From Pieris napi (taxonomy: Eukaryota; Arthropoda; Insecta; Lepidoptera; Pieridae), in NCBI RefSeq assembly GCF_905475465.1, contig NC_062242.1, positions 5,483,501 to 5,547,500 on the forward strand: 64,000 bases of DNA, read 5' to 3'. How positions within the stretch are numbered: the first letter of the stretch is position 1; each line of letters begins with the position of its first letter. The position numbers and the translations under genes were made by a program. The notes beneath the pieces were generated by a model. The model searched no databases and was not told the DNA's origin. It saw only the letters and a program-made list of their open reading frames with translations. Positions 33,641-45,385 of this stretch are shown in pieces.

Positions 33641-34762
33641 TAGGGGAAGGTGGGGACCCTTCGTACGGTTTTCACATTTTATTTTTTTAATTTTTTCTTT
33701 TTCCATGAATCAATCACCTGATAGCTTAAATTTATAGTCTAACTATCTGAGATTCAAATAAAAAAATTACAAATGATTTCATCCGATGTTTCAACCATAA
33801 TTTTGATTTAAACTAAATCTGGAATACGTACGAATCTGCCCCATCAACGGGGCACCTTCGTACAGTGTTGGGGGTACCTTCTTACGCTGTGGGGTAGTTC
33901 AAAATTCATTTATTAGCAATGAAATTAAACACAAAAATAAAGATTTAACTTCTATGAAATAAAAATAAAATACTTTTCTTATGTAAAACAAAATTTAATT
34001 AGTTAGGTATCTTAAATTTAGAATCACATTTTTTACTCTTTGGTGTGGATTAGCAGTTATTATTTTCGGGTTTGGCAGTATAAATTCGTGGTTTTCCTGG
34101 CCGTCATCGTCATTTTGTTTGTTTTATTACTTCTTACAAAATGCGGATAGGGTCGAAATGCCTCTGGTGTCAAAACTGACTTCGAAGGAACTACTATTTG
34201 ATGGATTGGTAAATTATTCACAGCATCTGGTTCACAAACATCAAAATCAACCTTAGTCAAGATGCCTTAACAGTAGTGTAATATGTAAAAAAAACTTAAT
34301 TTGTATGAAAAAGACAGTTCGCGTCGACAAATTTTTATACAAATTCTAAAATTCGTTCAAATGTGCCCCATCTAGTGCTGTCCGAATGTACCCCACTAAC
34401 TGAATAACAACAAAATATAACTTATTTTAATATTAATAGGAAAATGTCATAAATTAAGTATTGGAGACGTATCTTAAGTATATTTTGCTAGTTACTGATA
34501 GAATACTCTACACGAAAACTTAGTTTATCTACGGTAACAAGAGATAAAAACATAGATCAAAAAATTACTTACCGAGCGCGAAAACACGTCCATGCCTGTA
34601 ACTTCACTCTCATCGGTGCGAATTACACGAAACTTCGTTGATGTATAGTTGGTACCTCAACTCATGCACACATACAAAAGCAAGACTGTACTTTGTTTCG
34701 TTCAAGTTTTATTTTGACTGTATGAATGTGCCCCGCGTACGAAGGGTAACGATCTTACCCTA
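33641..34762. mobile_element. Pogo/Tigger-like DNA transposon, defective, TA-flanked
   Basis: Imperfect inverted ends (left GGGGAAGGTGGGGACCCTTC then GTACG; right complement GGGTAAGATCGTTACCCTTC then GTACG) abut TA at 33641-33642 and 34761-34762, the Tc1/mariner/pogo target duplication. Repeated phrases such as GGGGCACCTTCGTAC and TGCCCC occur near the ends internally. A transposase C-terminal remnant lies inside (34060-34260). Confidence 0.75.
34060..34260 (-). pseudogene. Pogo-like transposase C-terminal remnant
   Basis: A 66-codon minus-strand frame contains PSKSVLTPEAFRPYPHFVRS followed by basic residues (KMTMTARKT). This resembles the segment following the DDE domain in pogo/Tigger transposases, where a (L/I)(T/S)PE-x-(I/V)RP-(F/Y)PK motif precedes a lysine-rich tail. 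The DDE catalytic domain is absent. Confidence 0.55.
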
Positions 34763-35988
34763 TGTACCAGACTTAAACATTAGTTTGCCAAAGAAGTATC
34801 ACTTCTAACATATTGTGTACTTTGTACGTACGCACTTTTTCCTGATAAATTTATAAACGAATTTTTTTTTAAATTAAACTATATAAAGCTCAATAGAGAT
34901 TTACTATGTTTGATTAATTCATCGCCTTTTATTCCGAGATGAAGGAGATAAGGGGATGTTTTTAACAGCCTCTATTTTAAATGTAATTTTTATTTGGTAA
35001 ATATAATCGCGATTACAAAAAAAATATTTATATTTATTGGATGTTTCAGATACATATATCTCTTATAACATCAACAGCAACAATAATTTAAAATGTTATG
35101 TTCTGAATTTTTTCCCACATATATAAATACGAAAACACATTTTAATTTTAATTATATCAGTTTTACAATCAATATATTTTTGACTTAACAATTATACAGT
35201 AATTACAATTATTTTCTTAACCTACACAGTAATAATTAATTGATATTATATTATTTTAAATCTGCATTAGTGAATTACTAATGTATCGTGAATAAATAAC
35301 ATATAAATAATCATAATTTGAAAGTTAAAACATAGCCAAGACAAGACATTAAAAATATTGCCATTATTTTTTTGGGTATTTTTATAGATACTATTATTTG
35401 TAATTACATTTTTTAAAGTTATTACTACGAAAAATACTAAATCTGACTAGTTACCAGCGAAATAGAAATTAACATACATACAGATGAAACTTATTTGTCA
35501 CTTATCTCGTGTTCGAATATTTACGTGATTAAGCGTAGACATGTTATATATAAAGTTTCACCTTTATGTTCTTTAGTTTAAGAGGAACGCTTTAAAAAGC
35601 TGGCGAGAGTGAAAGCACTGGAACTGCAAGTACTTCTTGTCGGATAAAACGAATAGATAGAGGTCTTTAATATAAACGAAGCAGACTTTAGTACTCTCGA
35701 AAAATGCAAGCATGGCGGTTGGTTACACGCTGAATTTTTAAACGGCAAGGTTTGCGGCTTTCCGGCGTGTGTAGTTTTAAACTTTGTAGTTATTTGTTAC
35801 TTTATGCTATTTCTCTTTGCCGTTACCCTTTGACTAGTTTCCTAAAGTATTTAGAATACTGTATTACTGACGATGAAAGTCTATTTAGACTAATAATATA
35901 AACATATATTGTTATTAACTAAGTTAAACGTTTTTGTCCCTTAAACATTTTGCAACATATTTATCCAAGCCTAACTGAATTTATAGAG

Positions 35989-36262
35989 TAGTGTTGACCT
36001 AGTGGCTTTAGCATGAAACTGAGTTGTAGGTTTCATCCCAGGCTGGGATTTTTTGTTACTTAATGTACCTACGCATTTGACTCTGTCTCGTACGGTGAAG
36101 GAAAACATTGTGAAGAACCCGGGATGTCTTTGACCCAAAAAGTCAGTGTGAGTCAGGCACAGAACCTACTGATCACCTACTTGACTATTAGAAATGAGAA
36201 ATTATCACGAAACATATACTGAAATCTCAGGCCCAGACCTTAAAACTTGTAGCACCACTGGT
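35989..36262 (+). repeat. SINE family S1
   Basis: A tRNA-like head with a degenerate A box (CTAGTGGCTTTAGC) and B box (GTAGGTTTCATCCC) leads into a body with GGTGAAGGAAAACATTGTGA, CTGATCACCTACTTG and the end GGCCCAGACCTTAAAACTTG, then a short T-rich tail. It shares order and blocks with the copies at 39671 and 23108. Confidence 0.8.
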
Positions 36263-39200
36263 TTTTTTTAATTGAATATATATATATATGCCGTTGTAAG
36301 ACTTTCTTTGGGTATACCTTTTTTTACTAGCATTACGAGTCATATACTTACTTGCCGTCTACGAATGTCAAGTTTGCGTCATGACCTTCACTTTAACGTA
36401 TTTGCTCACGACATGTCTATGACTCTTGTACAGGTTTTGTAGTAACTGATAAATTATATCCTTGCACATAAACAGCTGCAGTTGCCTGAATATCTACGTA
36501 TCCTAACTAGGTACAGTCAGCAGGTCCCTAAGAATAACTTAATGTAAGTTTTTGAAAGTTATACATTTAGTACGAAAAAAGGGAGGAGAGTTGTACCTAT
36601 TGGCGCTTTCCGGCAAGCGCAGTGCGTAACACCTTCACTTTGGCCCTCAATATATCAACGTAGACAGGACGAAAATTGGACTGGACCCTTGTTAATGTCC
36701 CGCACTTAGGCCCCACCCTTGTTTGTGATTATTTATTTAAGGCCTATTGATACGTATCTATTTGAAAAGGTGCGAACAAATGATTTTTTATATAGATAAA
36801 TGTTTAAATATATTTTATTAAAATAGTGTTTGTTTACAAAACATTTAAAATGTGAAATTTTACGACATTAGTATTATATTATATACGTATAGACTCTTGT
36901 AATTTTACTGTCTTCGTTTGATATTATAATCAACAAATTTGTAAAAAGTAATCGGCTAGTTATACTAGATAAATATTAGAAAATAAATTCAACTATACTC
37001 TTTGTAGCTCTTGAAATGGCGAGTTAGTGAAATAATTAAAAAAAATAATGAGGTTTTACAAAGTAAAACGTAAAAATAAATTTTATAATCTAATTATCTT
37101 AAAGTAAGTTATGTATATGATTATGATAAAATAGTCGATGGAAAGCACGAGCTTTTGTCTTTGCTCGCAATCTAGGCTGAGTGACTTCTTGTGCACGGAA
37201 GTGCATAATTTATTTTCTTATGCGTGACATCGCATTTCTTTAAAGCTATTTCGTAAGAAATTTAAATAAAAAGGATGTCACAGATCGCTCTATATTTTAA
37301 ATCAAGAGATTTGAAGTTCCTAGGAGGTTATTTATTATTGTTATTTGTTATTTATTTATTTGAGTTTATTTCTAGGCACAAATCTAATGATGAAATACTA
37401 ACGTGGAGTCAGTAGACCCATCGCTGAATGTATTTGAAATCTGTTTATACCTTTAAAAAGTATGAAATATGTATTTTATATCAGCCTTTTTACATAAAGT
37501 ACGTGAATTTACCGTACCTAACATATTAAACATCATAAAGAATATTATACATTGTGGTTTAATTTATAGGATATTACATATAAAATTTTAAAGTTGCCCT
37601 AATTATTATCTAATGATTGTTATAGAGTCAATGCATGGCGTGCTTAATAATAAAAAAGTATTCACAAACTTGGTAATTCTAATCAAAAATATATTCGGTT
37701 TTCCGAAATCGTTGAAATATTATGTTTGACGGCGGGGAATAATTTAATAAAGCCGGGCAGCGGTAACGAATTGTGGAAGAGAATAGCATAAGTTAATTAC
37801 ACTAATGAACAAGCGAAGAAGGTGCGTTCAAAAAAATCCACCCCAAGATCACTTCAAAGTCTTTACTGCGATGTTCATCGCGCGCTTCATTAGCGCCCGA
37901 AACACGGGAAGGCTTACATGTTGCTCTTAAGAAATCATATTTTGTAGTTGCTACAACTCATATTTAGGAACAGGAATAGTAATCATATTACGTAACCTAG
38001 ATTGGATAAATGAGGTCGTAGTAGAAGTTTATGAAAAATAAAAATTATTAATGAAAAATCCTCTTCCTATTTTAAATTTCGGAATCGGATGTAAAAACTA
38101 TAATGTAGATCTGGGGGCACATCAGTGACCTCACCAAGTCAAGCAAAAAAGCGGTACGGCCGTACCATCCGTTTTCTCGATACAGTTCAGGCCATTTTCG
38201 GACCCCCTATAACTTCGTTGTCGATAGAAAAAGCCGTATAACCAAGCAGGCGTTATATAAACATTTCATTAAATTTGAGTCAGTAGTTTAATAATTATAA
38301 CAAATTAAAATTTATTAATTTTGTTATTTACTGGCAAACATAGCTTTTAATTTAGAATTAGTTTTAGGCTTCATTTAGTTGAAGGAAAAACTAAAGTATT
38401 TTGCAATTTCGGTTCAGTTTTATAGATACACCAACTAACTTTGTTATCCCGTGTAAATATATAAGATTAAATAAATAAAAAAAATCGTTTATATTCAAAT
38501 AAAGTGGTACCTACCTCAGATTGATTAATTATAAAAAAATGCAGTTACGTTTGCAGTGAAAGAAACAGTGCACCTGTTATTTATACGGTATCAGAAAGGA
38601 AAAAAACACAAGCGATTTTTTTAAAATAATGATATGGTGTATAAGTTGTTGGGTAATTTAAGACAGAAGGTCGCTTAAGTTGGAACTGAAAAATAAAACC
38701 GACATGGTATTATATGGATTTTACAAACTTTTTACGGTAAAAGAACTTAGTTGCGAGACATCTTTTTTTTACAAGTTATGTTTTTGATGGCCTAGAATTT
38801 GTGCTTCGACATTTAAATATATGACATTATATTTGAAATACAGATACAATACGACAATATCATTTATTGATAAATAAGAGTGTTGGAGTATTGGATAAGA
38901 GCAAAAGGATAATATTTTTAGTAAACTAAACTTTTGTTATGTTTATCCACATCTTTTATAGAAATCAAAAGTCACATCGAAACGTCCTTTTTTTACTTCA
39001 ATACGAAATATTCCAACTTAACATAGATATCAGGCCAAGTTAAATTTTTCTTAGTTGATTAAAAGTAGATTTAATTTTCTTAAATTACTTTTAAAACTTA
39101 AAATATCTGTCAAATGGCGACGTCTTATAGCTAAGTCAGTTCTCATATAAAAAATAATATTGATGTTCATGAGAATAAAGGTCTTTACATTAATAGACGT

Positions 39201-39670
39201 TAGCTTTGCGACATATAAGCCAAGTGTTAAAATCGAGTAGCCCGTTCATTAGAAGCAACGTAAAGCTGTAGTCTTAACTATAGAACATTTTTGGTTCAGT
39301 AACAAAGTCAATGGTTTTACGTAAACTTTTATTGTAACTGTAGTTAACTGTAGGTGATCAGACGCCGATACTACAGTTTCATAGCCATCTTTGTCACTTG
39401 TTACAAATAGTTGAATATCATGGTCTAAATCAGCTTGAATTTGATGAACTTCAAAGATAATTGGAACCATTAGTATAGTATTTATGAAATAAATTTGTGT
39501 GAATATTTTTTTTTTATTATAATAAAAAAAACCGTTTTGTTGTACCTACACACAGGTAGCGTTGTAATTATTTTTAGTAGTATAATAAATATAAAAAAGT
39601 TTACATCGAATTTTGAGAAAGACACAAACAAACTATGTATTATGAAAATTAAAAAAATGTGCTTTTAACA

Positions 39671-39905
39671 TGCCGAGAGATAGCATTCTAAGGTCGTAGG
39701 TTTGATAACCGGTCAATGACGACCAATGGACTTTTTGTCTATAACAAACACTCGTTTGTTATGTGAGGAAACTTAGACCCAAATAGTCGACGGTGTGTGT
39801 CACAAAACACTGATCACTTACTAGCCTATAAAAAAACACAAATGATCACGAAACAGATATAGAAATCCAGGTCCAGACCTAAAAGGTTGTAGTACCACTC
39901 CTTTT
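39671..39905 (+). repeat. SINE family S1
   Basis: The head keeps GGTCGTAGGTTTGATAACCG. The body has GACCCAAATAGTCGACGGTG, an AATGATCACGAAACAGATAT block and the end CCAGACCTAAAAGGTTGTAG. Part of the middle present in the 35989 copy is deleted. Confidence 0.8.
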
Positions 39906-41056
39906 ACCACTATTGTGCCACTAAGTTGGCAAGGATGTGGTATGTGTGTGTGCATAGCTAAGTGAAGCTGCTCTTAGATTGTGCTTTAAATATTCTTTGG
40001 TTACAATTAGGTTTTAATGCAATTTATATATGTTAAAATTGCATTAAGATCGTATTGCTCATGCTGAGATTAATGTATTTGCGATTGAAAAGGCCGGAGC
40101 GCGGATCGGATAATCCGTCCATCACGCCATGTAAATTGAATCACGTCTCTCATCTGTTCACATGAGGGCTGCTTCTAGAAAGCGTATCTTCGCTCGAACG
40201 TGTCATAATGAACTGTTTTTCAGAATTTCAGTAGGACTTGTTTTGTTTTGGTCGTCGGCGTTGCTTAATAAACAAATGTAAGGATATTTATTTAGTATAA
40301 AACGAGAACATACGGATTTTCTAAAGTCAAATATATGTTGTACTTTCATCCACTATGGGGATTTGATGGCGGTTTTTTGATAGAATCTCATACTTTATGA
40401 TAGTATATAATTTAGATGATGGAGTTTTAATAATGCTTTAAAAAAATGTTGAAGAGAATAACAAAAAGTTTAGCTTGAACGCTTTATAGATAATTGCATT
40501 TGTTAGAAAGTTCTTCGCGATAAAAAGTCTAAACAAAGCATAATTGAAGTTTCTTCATGAAGAGGATACATAAGTGCGAACAACTTTCCCGTAATCTTTC
40601 GAAGAGGAAAATATTCTTCTGAATAATAAATAATATATAAAGAAATGAATGATTCGTCATCGCATTAGAATCCATTAGCAAACATTTATTACATTTTGAT
40701 TAATAATAATTGTCATGATGATAGTCATGATGATTTCGGTGTTGTTTTAAAACATTTCTTTATATACTAACAGACATTGTTGTCTGCAATAAGCTTGATT
40801 AATATTTTCTGCTTCAATTGGGTGGTAAGACAAAACCGCTGGCCAGGCGCCCACTGCGGCGGCGACAGTCTCAACACATTACAACGATTTATTAAACCGG
40901 AAACCAACAACGACTCGACCCCGATGTACCATTTATTTAACACTGACTTATTTAAATAACTGAAACTTTACAGTATCTATCGTAAATTATTGTTTACATA
41001 TTATTTAGCATAAATTGTAACGAAGAATAAACTCAAAATTAAACATACTACATAAT

Positions 41057-41312
41057 TTTTTTTTTTTTAAAGACAATTCACACCAATTGACCTAGTCCCA
41101 TGCTAAGCTGGTGAAGCTTGTGTTATGGGTACTAGGCAACGGATATACATACATATTATAAATAGATATACATATAAATACATATTTAAACACCCAAGAC
41201 CTAAGAACAACACCAAATGCTCATCACATCGATGTTCGCCTCAGCCGGGGATCGAACCCGGGACCCATGGATTCGCAGTCAGGGGTACTAACCACTAGAC
41301 CAATGAGTCGTC
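41057..41312 (-). repeat. tRNA-derived SINE, second family (S2)
   Basis: On the minus strand the head reads TCATTGGTCTAGTGGTTAGT (A box) and GGGTCCCGGGTTCGATCCCC (B box), then GGCTGAGGCGAACATCGATG, an AT-rich body with ATGTATATCTATTTATAAT, a tail AATTGGTGTGAATTGTC and poly(A). The well-kept pol III boxes suggest a fairly young copy. The 3' body and poly(A) tail distinguish it from a genuine tRNA gene. Confidence 0.85.
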
Positions 41313-44300
41313 AATTAGTCGTATTATTAGTAGCTTGATTTTATTGTCGCAATCGCAGGCTCTCTTGATATATTAATTATACTTAATTTTTATAAATAAA
41401 TTCTTTGAAAAATGTGTATCTAGAATGGACTTATATAGATCATTATGAAAATATAGAGTTAAAAAAATCAAAATTTTTCGAAATAGACTTTCTAGCAATA
41501 GGTACTTGAACCTAGAAAATCGTTGGAGAAATGCAAATTTATAAGCGAGGCCGAAGCAAAATAGGACAAATTGGCTGGTTGCCAGTGCGAGAAAACGCAT
41601 TTGTAACAAAAGTGAATATGAGTCCACTTATTGTGAACATAGTGCTAATTCGAGTAATTAACGAAATAAGTTCAACAATATTAGTTGTGACAATGTAAGA
41701 CTTAAAACAGTATATTTTAAAACATTATACATTGCTGGATTCAGCGTAACTTTACACTAACGGCGACCAGCGCATAATTCATTGTACTCGGCGAGATATA
41801 ATGCGGATGTTCTCATAATATACGACGCGCAACTTAATCCCGGCGACTTTTTCCACCACAGATATGTATTTATACAAATGGCCGGCAATAAAAGTAATAA
41901 AAGCACTCTGTAAACTAAGCGTATGAGGTACTTTGGACCACTTTAGCATATGAGCACATTTGTTGAGTTTCTTGTGACAAGTAGCATAAATTATATTTTA
42001 GATTTATCCTTTGTTACGCTAAACAAAAAAAAATGCAGATCGCCCTACTACTTACTTTTTTTTCTCTATTGTCGCTTCTTAAAGAAACACTTGCACCCTT
42101 CGTCTTTTTTCCTTGTATATATCTGTGAAGACAAGACAAATATTATTCTGTTTTTATTCTTCTCAAAAATATCATGAATTGTAGTTTCGCGATTTGCTAC
42201 GCAAAGCGTAAAGAAGCTAATGAGACTTATGCAAAACGTACTTTTTTCACTTCTAAATAAGTTCCTTCCTCTAAATATCGTATTTTGGCAAAGTGGTACT
42301 TGTTACATCGAGTAATCTTTATGATAAAATTGTGCGAAAGCGAGGCATAGGAGATATGAGGCGAGGCATAGAGGAGAGTTAGTAATTAATAACGCTTGAA
42401 AGGGGCATACAACGCTCTGGTCAAAGTAAAAGCTAAGGGCATTCCGGATAAAATAGTCCGAATGCAACACTTGCGTATTTCACACGAGTTCCGGCGCATA
42501 AAGGGTGTGTCACTTCAGGGTTTCAGTAGCCGGACGATACATGTTCACACTCGCCATAAACCATACTCCATTTATATATTCGAAATGTGTGTTTACATAG
42601 AAAAAGTTATTATTCTATATAAGCGGATTGCCTTACCAGTAAACGAAAAACTTTAAATCGTTCATAAACCAAAAAGTATGACGTCACACTTTTTGCAGGT
42701 CCTGGTTCGTCATAGTCGTTATATACAAGCTTGTACATATTCTGTTTTATTATTTTAAAAAACAGTTTTGAGGCTGTTGCAGTAAGAAATTATATAGATG
42801 AGAGGCAACATTTAGTTCCACAGACTGTTTCATTTACAACACTATTTTTTGAGGCACATCTATCTTCGGATGTACGGTATTTATTTGTTTGGGCTACAAC
42901 GAAATCAGAGTGCGCCAAGAATTCGCGCTTGCGATGTACCTACTTAATAAAATTGTAAGATGGCAAGGACAGCAATTCGGCAGTTTTATGATGTTTTCTG
43001 ATCGGTACGTCAGGTGACATCGTCCGCCGTTACAACATGTGCCCACAATTAGAACTAACCTAAAAAGGGCATATACTATTCGCTGTATTACATTAGTCAA
43101 CGAAAATAGGTTAACGGACCTTTTTATAGTCCGTTGAGTGAACTGACAATAGTTCTACTATTTGTTGTAATAATTTTTTATTTATTCTGTAAATATTCTT
43201 AACCTTGTTTTTTCCTAATTAATTTGTTATATTATTTTTATTTCATGCGTGAATTTTTATTTTATTATTATGCACTCTCGTTGATTTAGGGTCACCTGTC
43301 GGGATAAGATTATGAGTTTTGTAAATAAATATACGATGTATGGAAATTCTAAGCATAATTATCCAGAGATTTCATTTATATTATAGATATTGTAAAAATA
43401 CTACACATCCATCTAAAAAAGCGTCATCGCAATTTAATAAGAAAAATAATTTTTCAAAGCGGTGTCGTAATTTTATCCCAAGTAGGCGTTGAACTTTTTA
43501 AATAATACGCCAACTTTGGAAAATAAATACTCCAGATGAGTTTCAGATTTACGTTGTTGTTGTGTAATGATCTCTCAAAGTTACATCATTATAAGCATGG
43601 ATAATATTATACTGGTCATAGTTCTGAATTATCAATTATCAAAGTATTATTAGTTATAAAATATTACTATTATTACTAGATGACCTGGTGATCTTCGTAT
43701 CACCTACATTTATTTGTATGAAAAATTAAATAATTTTTTTAAACAGATCAAAGAGCTCGAACCTCTTACTACAGCTATTAAACAACTAAAGATATATGAC
43801 AACCAAGTGACAATTTGTTATTTTTAAAAAGACTCAAGACTTCTTTTCTAACTAAAAATAAATATTTCTTAGCTAGAAGCAGTTTTTATTGGAAAATTCT
43901 ATTGTCCTTTACGGTGCTAAGTATCCTGCTTTGGAACTCCTGAGCTCTTGAAATCAGATGAAACAGTTTTTAAATTCATTTAAAAATCTTCTTGAGCATT
44001 TCTCTTCTACCTTGTGATTAGCTACTTACATACATATATTAAGTATGATTCATTAAACCTAAGATTAGCTTTTACTTTTTATATTTTTTTAGATATTTGT
44101 ATTCTACTGTCACAATTTTTGTGAATTTATCTACGCACTTCTTATACCTTCAGTAGGTATTTTCTTTTTAATTATTTTTTCCATACTAGGGTTGCCTAGG
44201 AGAAATCGCTTGTTTCCTAATAATTTATGAAAATTGTTTTTATATGTATGTTTACGATAACGAAGTGTAAATTAATAAAACGAACGAACGAATTAGCGCG

Positions 44301-45106
44301 TCTATGCTATTTACCCTTTTAATCATTTATATGCTCGCTACACCTAATACTATATTATAATCTCGTGCATAGTATACTTTTTATACAAAACAGTTTTTGA
44401 ATACCTTTGTGGAACTAGGAAATAATTGAGTATAAATTAATAGAAAAATCCAATCATAACCGTTGGCAGGTTATTACCCTTTTTCTTCCAGCATTTCAAT
44501 CTCCTTACCGGATGTTGAGAATTACATGTTATTCTTCAGCGATAACTTAAACATAATATTATACACGCCGGAAATCGAAATCACGTCTCATCCGTTGTAA
44601 CCAAGTAAGATTACCCCGGTAATAGCTGGGAGTTCTGTCATTAGGAATGTATACATAATACAGTATATCGCGTTTTTATAAATAATAAAGTCATATATCT
44701 GCTGCTACATCAATTTTTGGAGGCCATCAATCTGTGACCTAATACTTACTAGTAAAATATCGATTAAATGTGCATTTTGAAACCGTCGTGAGCAGTGGGT
44801 AAATAATAAGTAAAAAAATTAATTACTGAAAAAGTTTTGCTTGTGCGCCATTAAGTATGTATGTTAGCAGTAAGTAAGCATTCATTATTCTCGATATAAC
44901 TTCTGGTTTTATACTAAGTTAAGTTAACATATAAATATAAATCTTGTATACATTTTGTGTAATATATACGGTAACTTTTATAGATAAAAAAACATAGAAA
45001 CATTTTTTTATAAGCTTGTTTTACATTTCCGTGGGTTTCTTTATAAAGGATTTTAAAAAGGCATATCTGACATTTATACAGGTACTTTTCTTGTAAGTTT
45101 TAAAAT
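41313..45106. other. Gene-free interval
   Basis: No gene was recognised. Bases 42335-42375 contain a short imperfect duplication (GCGAGGCATAGGAG / GCGAGGCATAGAGG). Bases 42890-43130 are less AT-rich, with a small hairpin (AACGGAC...GTCCGTT at about 43111-43135). These may be remnants of unrecognised repeats. Confidence 0.4.
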
Positions 45107-45385
45107 ATAATAATAATAAAAAAGACCGTTTAATTTCCAATCATTACAAAAAAATAAAATACAGCTTAGATGTGATATATACATTTTATATATTTTTTTC
45201 TTGTTATTCCTATATCCTAGGTACTAATAGTACCGTCGCGTCGTTCGGAACCCCTTCACGGGTAAAGGCCTCCTCCAGCTTTTTGACTCTGTCCATGGCT
45301 TCCTTTCTACATTCGCATCCTGCTACCGCTTCTATTTCATCTATCCACCTTTTTTTGGGGCACCCTCTAAGAAGGAAGAAAGTGC
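45107..45385 (-). mobile_element. Non-LTR (RTE-like) 3' end, second copy
   Basis: The minus-strand frame at 45210-45413 reads GCPKKRWIDEIEAVAGCECR and KKLEEAFTREGVPNDATVLL. It is followed by a 3' region ending in TTATTATTATTATA. It is the same family as 30280-30660. Only the ORF end and the 3' tail are present. Confidence 0.78.

Larger units (their letters stand above)
34763..41056. other. Gene-free, repeat-poor interval
   Basis: Apart from two SINE S1 copies (35989, 39671), I find no coding sequence or recognisable transposon in these 6.3 kb. An ORF at 40777-40959 has a less AT-rich patch (QNRWPGAHCGGDSLNTLQRF) but no recognised family. The interval may be intronic or regulatory DNA. Confidence 0.45.

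Noticed and set aside
40777..40959. 60-codon ORF with a less AT-rich stretch
   Set aside because: No similarity recognised and no clear splice sites. Kept only as a patch of interest within the desert.
41225..41312. tRNA gene on the minus strand
   Set aside because: The A and B boxes are good, but the sequence continues into an AT-rich body and poly(A), as in a SINE, and the ends do not pair as an acceptor stem.
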